Source: Azorinus chamasolen (Eukaryota; Mollusca; Bivalvia; Cardiida; Solecurtidae). From it: a DNA stretch of 64,000 nt. The notes beneath the pieces are model-generated. The model was not told the origin of the DNA. It saw nothing but the letters and a program-made list of their open reading frames with translations, and searched no databases. Shown here piece by piece: positions 56,575-64,000 of this stretch; the stretch's first letter is position 1; the number at the start of each line of letters is the position of its first letter. The stretch lies in contig OY755252.1 of NCBI GenBank assembly GCA_963576725.1, positions 21,724,450 to 21,788,449 of the forward strand, given 5' to 3'. The translations under genes were made by a program, and so were the position numbers.

Positions 56575-56665
56575 CTTTACGAGCGCCTTTCATGCCTTTG
56601 CAAACAGGGTATACCGCGCCGAAGCCATCTGATCAGGATCTGTTCTGTTTGCTTATGTTACAGGT
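56575..56665. repeat. Degraded C core
   Basis: tcatgcctttgcaaacaggg, then atctgatcaggatctgttct and gtttgctt; half hairpin. Confidence 0.45.
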
Positions 56666-57004
56666 TGTATTCTCGCGCCAGTCACATGCTAGTCTCGCCC
56701 ACCTGACAACCGCCATTCCGCATGGCAGGCTAGTACAAGTTATTGACGTGCATTCGATGGATTCAAAAGGCGTTTATTAACATGACATCAGGAAACAATC
56801 AAGGTATACTATTTCTGACATGAAAAGGCTGACCTTATGCAAGCGATTAGGTAATCACACCTATAACTTCGAAAGCAACTCCGAGTGATCAGTTTGATAA
56901 GGATAGCGGGAAACGACCAAAATGTCAGCTGCAACTGAATCACTTACTAGAATTAGAGTTAGACCTAATCATTTCCCTTCTAAACTCGCTATTTTATGCC
57001 AAAT
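56666..57004. other. No gene recognised
   Basis: No landmark or exon. Confidence 0.4.
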
Positions 57005-57500
57005 ATCAGAAAAAAAGTACAAAAATGAGTCACGCAGGAAACACGATATACAGAACAAACAGCCGCCCGAACAGTAACACAAGGAAACAGCAAATGTACA
57101 TAACTATAAAAACATCAAGAGAGGCACAAAGACAAAACAAAAATACAATAGGGGAAGATCGAAGTACCGCCCTGGAACGGTCAAAAGCCACTGGGGGGGG
57201 GGGGGGGTAAACCGTGGGCGCCCAACCTCACACTTATTCCATCCCTACCCTAAAAGACAAACAGTATAAATAAACGTACCCCCTCTCCGACTAATCTACA
57301 ACAACCGCGATGGCAAATACAGTGGTAAAGTGCATGTAAAACGAAAACATAATTAAGTGAAGTAACTGTATCCATCTATCGCTAGTGTACTCAATGATTG
57401 AGCTGCAAACAGAGTAACTGTAGAAAAGTGATAAAGGGTACGACAAAACTAGATAATACAAATATCCGACGTCCTCCTTCCGCCTCCGGATTTAAGAGGT
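57005..57500 (-). repeat. Family A repeat, long form
   Basis: gagtcacgcaggaaacacga at the 3' end of the repeat, gtaccgccctggaacggtca, a G15 run at 57194, acaaccgcgatggcaaatac and cctccttccgcctccggatt at the 5' end. Confidence 0.8.
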
Positions 57501-57607
57501 ATGTTTTTCAAGACATTGTTTCCATGGAAAGAATACTGTAGCGCTTTATTTCTACATAAGAATAGTTAAGTATCGTTATTCCTGATGTCTACCTGTTTCG
57601 TTCCAAC

Positions 57608-57712
57608 CTACAGTCGAACCTGTCTTAGACGATCATCAAAGAGGTCTAATGGGTATGTAAGGCAGGTGGTAGATGAATCCATGTTAGAAGTAATACAGAA
57701 AGTTTCTGTCTG
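57608..57712. mobile_element. Left half of a family D MITE
   Basis: tacagtcgaacctgtcttag, ggcaggtggtagatgaatcc and taatacagaaagtttct; the right half is missing. Confidence 0.5.
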
Positions 57713-57829
57713 AATCAAACTATCCTGTTTTAATATTTCATTATAAAATCTAATTAATATGCTTCATTTCTTACAGAAATATTCAATATGTAAAGTGTTC
57801 AACGCATGACATAAATGTCTACAGTATTT

Positions 57830-58045
57830 ACAAATAATCTTCTTTTAATATGGATCTACACTGTTTGCTCATGCCAGTTAACTTGATGCTTGACTTACGG
57901 GGTAATGTATTCTTATTTACATGGTTCAGCAGAACCTGCTAAGTATCAGGACATACGCTGATAACACGGGTCATCTACATGGGTCATCTGATCTGGGTCT
58001 ACTCTGTTTTAAAAGGCCAATATACTCGAATCCGACATTGAAAGG
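57830..58045. mobile_element. Degraded C-like MITE
   Basis: ggatctacactgtttgctca near 57852, tctgatctgggtctactctg near 57988 and attgaaagggttaa at the right. Confidence 0.45.
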
Positions 58046-58212
58046 GTTAAAACGGAACTGGTGAAAACAACTCAGATAAGTAGCCATTGTATTGTGCCTT
58101 AAAAAGAATTGTTATTAGTGGAGCACACTTGTAAATATGATATGAACAATGGCCAACAGTAACAAAGCACTTGTATTCTGGAATCTAACACACATATTAA
58201 GAATAACAAAAT

Positions 58213-58612
58213 ACAGTCATATCTTCCTAATACGACCGTAGAAAAGAAGTACAATTCTGGATTTTTAAAACGGGCGGTATATTAACCCATTGGCTCCCAC
58301 GATCGCATATATGGGACGTAGGCTAACAGTGTACACTCTGATCAGACGCCGCATAATGCGGCGTCTGATCAGAGTCTACACTGTTTGCTGATAGGAAATT
58401 CAAACCGGAAATTTAGACCAGACATCCCTTAGATAAATGATAGACTAATCCAATATATAAGCATGGAAGAATCCACTGGGAGCAAATGGGATAATGCAGG
58501 AAAAAAGTTATGCAGAAAGCTTTGCAATACCTTTTCCCTGTATTAAGCAGCCACCTGATGTTTCAGATTCCTGTGTTTTAACTTATGTGGTCGCATTAGC
58601 GAAACTTTAATT
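58213..58612. mobile_element. Family D MITE split by a nested TTAA MITE
   Basis: Left end tacagtcatatcttcctaat. The right half is gcagaaagctttgcaatacc, ttaagcagccacctgatgtt and ggtcgcattagcgaaacttt. The insert is 58282-58495. The right end touches the long-arm transposon. Confidence 0.6.
58282..58495. mobile_element. TTAA MITE nested in a D MITE
   Basis: The ends ttaacccattggctcccacg and ccactgggagcaaatgggat are inverted. The core gatcagacgccgcataatgc is mirrored, a stem different from other copies. The right TTAA has decayed to ATAA. Confidence 0.75.
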
Positions 58613-58613
58613 A

Positions 58614-60470
58614 CTCAGGGAGCAAGTAGTGCTTACCGTGCACCCTCTAGACTTTTTTCATGGGTACCAAAATGTTCAGAAAAGTGCCCTGAATCATAAT
58701 CACGAATGTACTCAAACTTAAATTCTTTTAGGCTATGTGTATTTTAACCGTTTTCATGGCAACCCCCCAGTTTTCGTAATGATGACCCATACCTACAAAT
58801 TCGCCCATATCACAGCCAGTTTTTGTCCTAAAACTATAAAACTGGTACCAAATGGAAGATAAGAAATTGTGCTTTTATTTTTAACTTGTTTTTTAAATTT
58901 ACCTTATTTTCATACTCATGAATATTAATGAGAACATTAAAAATAGTAAAATTAGTATAGAAATAACGTAAACCTCTCATTTTTTATCCTACAAATATCA
59001 GAAAATAACTTCAAATGCAGTTTAACATGATGACGAAACCCCCAGGATATAAAATGTCCAATTTGAGGACCATAGCATTAATTTTAATCACCATTTTCAC
59101 CGTTTCCATGGCAAAACCCTAGTTTTCGTAAAGATGGTCCGTACCTGCAAAATCGTCCATATCACAGCTAGTTTTTGTCCAAAACCTATAAAACTGGTAC
59201 CAAATTGGAGATAGGACATTGTGCTTTTATTTCCAGTTGTTTTTCTTAAATTACCTTATTTGCATACTCATGAATATTAATGAGAACATTAAAATAGTAA
59301 AAACAATATAGAAATAACGTAAATAATGTAAACTATTCACTTTTTATCCTACAAATATCAGAAAACAATTTCAATTGCAGTTTAACCTGATGACAAAATC
59401 CTCAGAAAACAAAATGTCGAATTTGAGGACCAAAAATTTAACTCTAAGTAACTTTTTACCTGTTTCCATAGTAACCATTCATTTCACTCTGTTCACACAG
59501 TTTTGTTAGTCGACACCTACCTGCAAAAATCTTCCATATCACAGGAAGTATTTGTGCTAACTGTATAAAACTGGTACCGAATTAAAGCTAAGACAGTGTG
59601 CTTTGGTTTAAAAGCTATAATTAGGAATTACCTTATTTGCATACACATGAATATTAATGAGAATAATTAAAAAATAGCAAAGAAATACAGAAATAACGTA
59701 AACCTCACAATTTTTATCCTACCAATATCAGAAAACAACTTGAAATGTAGTTCAAAATGATGACAAAATACTCAGAAAGCTAATTATCTTAATTGATACC
59801 CAAACAATGAACTGTAAGTAACATTGTAACGGTTTCCATGGTAACCGATCCTACAAATTTTGGAAATTTGACATCCAACTGTAATACTCCGCTAGATCTC
59901 GGTTATTTTTGATGAACCATGAAATCAGTTGTAACAAACATAGATATGAGGCATTGCTTTAATAATAAATATTACTTTTCTGATATAAACTAATTTGCAT
60001 ATGTATGAATATTTATGAGAACAGTAACAGATGTTGAAATTTTCGACAGACACCAGTCTTTCTCTTATAAAGCAAAAATATGGAAAATGGTTAGCAAAAA
60101 ATTACTATGATCACTGAATATCACCAAGAATATTAGATAAATAAATTTGGGACAAATTATATAGCACTGATGGTGATATATCTGTTTCCTAGGCAACCAT
60201 TCTAACCTCATTGTTCATATTACAGAGTGTTTACATACCTGCAACATACAAATATATTGCTGCCTTCTTGGGCGATCATTATAAATGATATAAACATATA
60301 CCCGGTAGTTGATGTATGAATCTTAATGTTAGGTTCACTTTATGCAAATTACCTTATTTGCATCCTCATGAATATTAATTAGTGATAAGAAAACAAAGAG
60401 AAACAATATTGAAAATAACATGTTTCGCAATATGCCGAACACAACATTACACCATTCTCCAAATATAGCT
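58614..60470 (+). repeat. Left arm of the long-TIR transposon
   Basis: Starts ctcagggagcaagtagtgct. ~350-bp subrepeats are marked by accttatttgcatactcatg-type boundaries near 58901, 59251, 59630, 59990 and 60350, and by the recurring cgtttccatggcaac and actggtaccaaattggagat. Confidence 0.85.
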
Positions 60471-60539
60471 TGCAATGATAAATGTACCTTTTGGTGATAA
60501 ATAAATGAATTTTAATTCTAAAACTGTCTAAAAGATGTT

Positions 60540-60757
60540 AAAGGGCATGTATACATCTAGTAAAGGGTTAATCCCACTCTCTGCTTTAAAACACCCTTAC
60601 AGAAAGCTTCTTTGAGTATGCCGACTCAACAAAAATAGATGAATGATATCTCACTTAACCCTTTACCAGCTGAATATTCATGTTAGAAATAATGACATCA
60701 TGGGTATTTATCAGCTAATTTATAAATTGAAGGTCTGACGCTCAGAGCATACCTTAA
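60540..60757. repeat. Degraded TTAA MITE pieces in the central region
   Basis: agtaaagggttaatcccact at 60559 and ttaaccctttaccagctgaa at 60656 with tgaatattcatgttagaaat. Probably one C-like element in pieces. Confidence 0.4.
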
Positions 60758-61593
60758 TTAGAGGCTAAAATGGAACAGTTTATATTGGATCTTCTCAGGT
60801 AATACTCTGATAAGATCTAGGTCAAGATGATAACATTGCTGTTGAATGTCTGTGGAGCATACCCATATTATAGGCCATAATGTAATCATATCTGTTGATT
60901 GACTGTCAGAGTTACATGTTGACAACCATTCTTCTCTAAAACAAGGGGAATGTCTGGGTCGGGAAAGAGATCTCTTCCAAAGCATCAACTGGTAAATAAC
61001 TCGTCAGATGTGATGTATTAGGAAGACCCTACAAGGGGGTAATGTTCCCATATCAGCATTGCGAAGTGCATATGTTGGCTTATCTTCACACTTCTCCTTA
61101 ATCTTAAACAATATCAATTCATTCACAGTGTGAAATCTTAGGTTGCCATACATTGCACACGTAAATTCATCCAAGTATTGCACAAGATCTCCAGACACAT
61201 CCCAAGAGTTGCCCAAACCTGCTAATGGTTTATAAACATTGGCTTCTTTTCAATGGTCTTAGTGGGTGTCAAATGTTCTCAGCCATTGAATGCACTTGTA
61301 GAATCACAGCCACAGTACAAATGGAGACCCAGAAATGCTGATCTTCTGTGTATGCTTGGGCAACTTCTGACATGTTTTTTATTTTTCGATGATTTGCTTG
61401 AGCCAGTATCAAACAAGACAGTAACATCTTCAAACCAGTTAAGGTAATACAGAAGAATGAAGAATATATCACTGTCTGGAGTTCGAAGATGAACAGTTTT
61501 GTAGCCTTGTTCTTTTGCATGCTTGGTGTAAATAACGATCCTTGTTTCAGTTTCTTCCTGTGTTGAATTCAGGGCATCAAGACTGTTTCTCAC
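60758..61593 (-). pseudogene. PIN/XPG-like protein relic inside the long-TIR transposon
   Basis: Reading - strand: NSTQEETETRIVIYTKHAKE, then RTPDSDIFFILLYYLNWFED, DTGSSKSSKNKK and LGLHLYCGCDSTSAFNG (61593-61279). In other frames follow SWDVSGDLVQYLDEFTCAMY with CEDKPTYALRN and MGTLPPC (61216-61004), then LWKRSLSR (about 60985). The order EETxTRI, PDSDIF, GCDSTSAF mimics the acidic motifs of FEN1/XPG-type PIN nucleases (E.., S-x-DSD, GCDY). It belongs to a protein family I recall as multi-copy in invertebrate genomes. Frameshifts break it. The role in the element is unknown; a nuclease in excision or replication is only a guess. Confidence 0.6.
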
Positions 61594-62094
61594 TATTGAT
61601 ATACCATAATCTGGCTAGAACTGGTTAGGCTCACCGTCATAGATGTGAAAAAACATTTCTGCCTTGCAGCTTCTAAACGTAAGGAATCAAGGAATTGTAG
61701 CAATTATTAGTGGTTCACAAAGACCCAAAATGCAGATTGATATAGGTGAGCTGATGCAGAATCTGCTGACACTAGTTCCCTTCGGTATTGGTACGGCTGA
61801 TGATGGCTTAGCAAGACAGACAAATCAAAGGGTCTTAAAACACATCACATGATTACCAGTTCTCGACAGATGATGGTATATCAAAAGTCGAAACATTCTT
61901 GAAACCCTGAATTCAACACAGGCTTTATGGGCTTTAAAATCACTGACACTTTAAAAACAATAACAGAAGATTGTTTGGGGTATTGTAAGTACTTGGCTTT
62001 CAACAGTTACCATGGAAGCAGTGCATGGTCATTTTGGTAACAGTTTTAGACATGAAATTTATTTATTCATCATCAAAAGGTACATTTATTATTG
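61594..62094. other. Central region of the long-TIR transposon, right part
   Basis: Contains an inner inverted repeat: gaaaccctgaattcaacaca at about 61901 mirrors tgtgttgaattcagggcatc at 61559. The stretch between (61664-61852) is open on the + strand but has no recognised domain. Confidence 0.45.
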
Positions 62095-63860
62095 CATTAT
62101 ACTTGGAGCATGGTGTAATGTTGTGCTCGGCATACTGCGAAACATGTTATTTTCAATATTGTTTCTCTTTGTTTTCTTATCACTAATTAATATTCATGAG
62201 GATGCAAATAAGGTCATTTGCATAAAGTGAATCAAACATTAAGATTCATACATCAACTACCGGGTATATGTTTATATCATTTATAATTATCGCCAAAGTA
62301 GGCCGCAATATCTTTGTATGTTGCAGGTATGTAAACACTCTGTAATATGAACAATGAAGTTAGAATGGTTGCCTATGAAACAGATATATCACCATCAGTG
62401 CTATATAATTTGTCCCAAATTTATTTATCTAACAATCTTGGTGATATTCAGTGATCATAGTAAACTTTAGCTAACCATTTTCCATATGTGTTTGCTTTAT
62501 AAGAGAAAGACTGGTGTCTGTCGAAATTTTCAACATATGTTACTGTTCTCATAAATATTCATACACATGCAAATTAGTTTATATCAGAAAAGTAATATTT
62601 ACTATTAAAGCAATGCCTCATATATATGTTTGTAACAATTGAGTTCATGATTCATCAAAAATAATCGAGATCTAGCGGAGTATTACAGTAGGATGTCAAA
62701 GTTTCCAAAATTTGTGAAAGGATCAGTTACCATGGAAACCGTTACAATGTTACTTACAGTTCATTGTTTGGGTATCAATTTAGACACTTAGCTTTCTGAG
62801 TATTTTGTCATCAATTTAAATTACATTTGAAGTTGTTTTCTGATATTGGTAGGATACAAATTGAGAGGTTTATGTTATTTCTGTATTTCTTTTGCTATTT
62901 TTTAATTATTCTCATTAATATTCATATGTATGCAAATAAGGCAATTTATAATTATAGCTTTTAAACCAAAGCACACTGTCTTAACTTTAATTCGGTACCA
63001 GTTTTATACAGTTAGCACAAATACTTCCTGTGATATGGAAGATTTTTTGCAGGTAGGTGTCGACTAACAAAACTGTGTGAACAGAGTGAAATGAATGGTT
63101 ACTATGGAAACAGTTAAAAAGTTACTTAGAGTTTAATTTTTGGTCCTCAAATCTGATATTTTGTTTTCTGAGGATTTTGTCATCAGGTTAAACTGCATTT
63201 GAAATTGTTTTCTGATATTTGTAGGATAAAAAGTGAATAGTTTACATTATTTACGTTATTTCTATATTGTTTTTACTATTTTAATGTTCTCATTAATATT
63301 CATGAGTATGCAAATAAGGTAATTAAAAAAAAAAACTGGAAATAAAAGCACAATGTCCTATCTCCAATTTGGTACCAGTTTTATAGGTTTTGGACAAAAA
63401 CTAGCTGTGATATGGACGATTTTGCAGGTACGGACCATCTTTACGAAAACTAGGGTTTTGCCATGGAAACGGTGAAAATGGTGCTTAAAATTAATGCTAT
63501 GGTCCTCAAATTGGATATTTTGTTTCCTGGGGGTTTCGTCATCATGTTAAACTGCATTTGAAGTTATTTTCTTATATTTGTAGGATACAAAAAATGAAAG
63601 GTTTACGTTATTTCTATACATTTTTTTACTTTTTTTAATGTTCTCATTAATATTCATGAGTATGCAAATAAGGTAATTTAAATATACAGTAAGAAATAAA
63701 AGCACAATGTCTTATCTTCCATTTGGTACCAGTTTTATAGTTTTAGGACAAAAACTGGCTGTGATATGGGCGAATTTGTAGGTATGGGTCATCATTACGA
63801 AAACTGGGGGGGGGGGGGGTTGCCATGGAAACGGTTAAAATACACAGCCTTAAAGAATTT
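62095..63860 (-). repeat. Right arm of the long-TIR transposon
   Basis: Inverted copy of the left arm, from ttgtgctcggcatactgcga to atacacagccttaaagaatt. Divergence from the left arm looks low (a few percent by eye). A G13 run lies at 63806. Confidence 0.85.
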
Positions 63861-64000
63861 AGAATGAAACAGGTATATAAATTTTGGAAGCAAAAGTGTC
63901 TTGATAATAGTTATTTTACCATAAAAAGTTATATTTCTCTTATTCCAAAGATTTATTACCCTCTCACAGTCTTTAAATTTATCTTCCCAGTTTAATTTGT
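63861..64000. other. Right edge, no feature seen
   Basis: AT-rich flank after the truncated right arm. Confidence 0.5.

Larger units (their letters stand above)
58614..63860. mobile_element. TA-associated transposon with ~1.8-kb inverted arms and a central coding relic
   Basis: The left arm is 58614-60470 and the right arm about 62095-63860. The inner borders match exactly as mirror images (agaaaacaaagagaaacaat at 60396; its complement near 62175). The right arm lacks the last ~115 bases, so no second terminus or TA is seen here. Each arm holds about five ~350 bp subrepeats. The centre (60471-62094) carries the PIN/XPG-like pseudogene on the - strand. The copy at 11155-13613 supplies the intact ends and TA flanks. 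The family resembles foldback or long-TIR DNA transposons. No DDE transposase was recognised. Confidence 0.8.

Overview
This is AT-rich, intron-rich, transposon-dense nuclear DNA from an animal. Evidence for an animal: exons with GT/AG borders and matching phases, a von Willebrand D/EGF membrane protein, a C-type lectin, THAP and C2H2 zinc-finger remnants, and CR1/L2-like and Penelope-like reverse transcriptases. The dispersed repeats (a 'GACTCAATAAAACCGAGTC' element, a 'GCAAACAG..AGACCCTGATCAGACGG' hairpin core, '..ATGCCCCC' elements with AAGGTCAAGGTCA) are what I associate with bivalve molluscs. That assignment comes from memory and is moderate in confidence. I see no prokaryotic operons, rRNA, CRISPR or credible intact tRNA.

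Layout. (1) 224-15619, + strand: the 3' part of a VWDE-like gene, nine exons, with two possible C-termini after a transmembrane helix. Its introns hold a SINE, several MITEs and a 2.46 kb palindromic transposon at 11155-13613. (2) 15.6-31 kb: mostly intergenic, a dense field of TTAA- and TA-flanked MITEs, large palindromes, a direct duplication and a THAP fragment with an upstream CRE-like site. (3) 31.2-32.5 kb: a decayed Penelope-like reverse transcriptase split by another repeat. (4) 32.7-38.7 kb: microsatellites, polypyrimidine/polypurine tracts and nested copies of one ~300-600 bp repeat (family A). (5) 38.69-39.28 kb, - strand: a C2H2 zinc-finger gene remnant cut by family A. (6) 43.6-53.4 kb, + strand: a C-type lectin gene with TATA box, four exons and polyA signal. 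Its introns carry a 1.08 kb palindrome filled with an 8-bp satellite and a CR1/L2-like retrotransposon that itself contains a family A insertion. (7) 53.9-58.6 kb: a tandem array, a second Penelope-like fragment, a diverged duplicate of the region downstream of the VWDE-like gene, and an inverted copy of that gene's last exon. (8) 58614-63860: a transposon with ~1.8 kb inverted arms built from ~350 bp subrepeats, around a broken PIN/XPG-like coding region on the - strand.

Repeat family names used here. A: directional ~300-600 bp repeat containing TAAACCGGTTTA and 'accgttccaaggcggtac'. B: ~240 bp TTAA-flanked MITE, ends 'ttaacccttcgcttgct'. C: TTAA-flanked MITEs, ends 'ttaaccctttccctg', with the GCAAACAG hairpin core. 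D: TA-flanked MITE, ends 'tacagtaaaacctct'. E: ~220 bp repeat with AATAAA inside a GACTC/GAGTC hairpin. L: hairpin 'tatgttgtgaccactcttt'. The most notable systems are the long-arm palindromic transposon with its two states, the covarying hairpin core shared by otherwise different MITE families, and two diverged segmental duplications that act as natural empty sites for the insertions.
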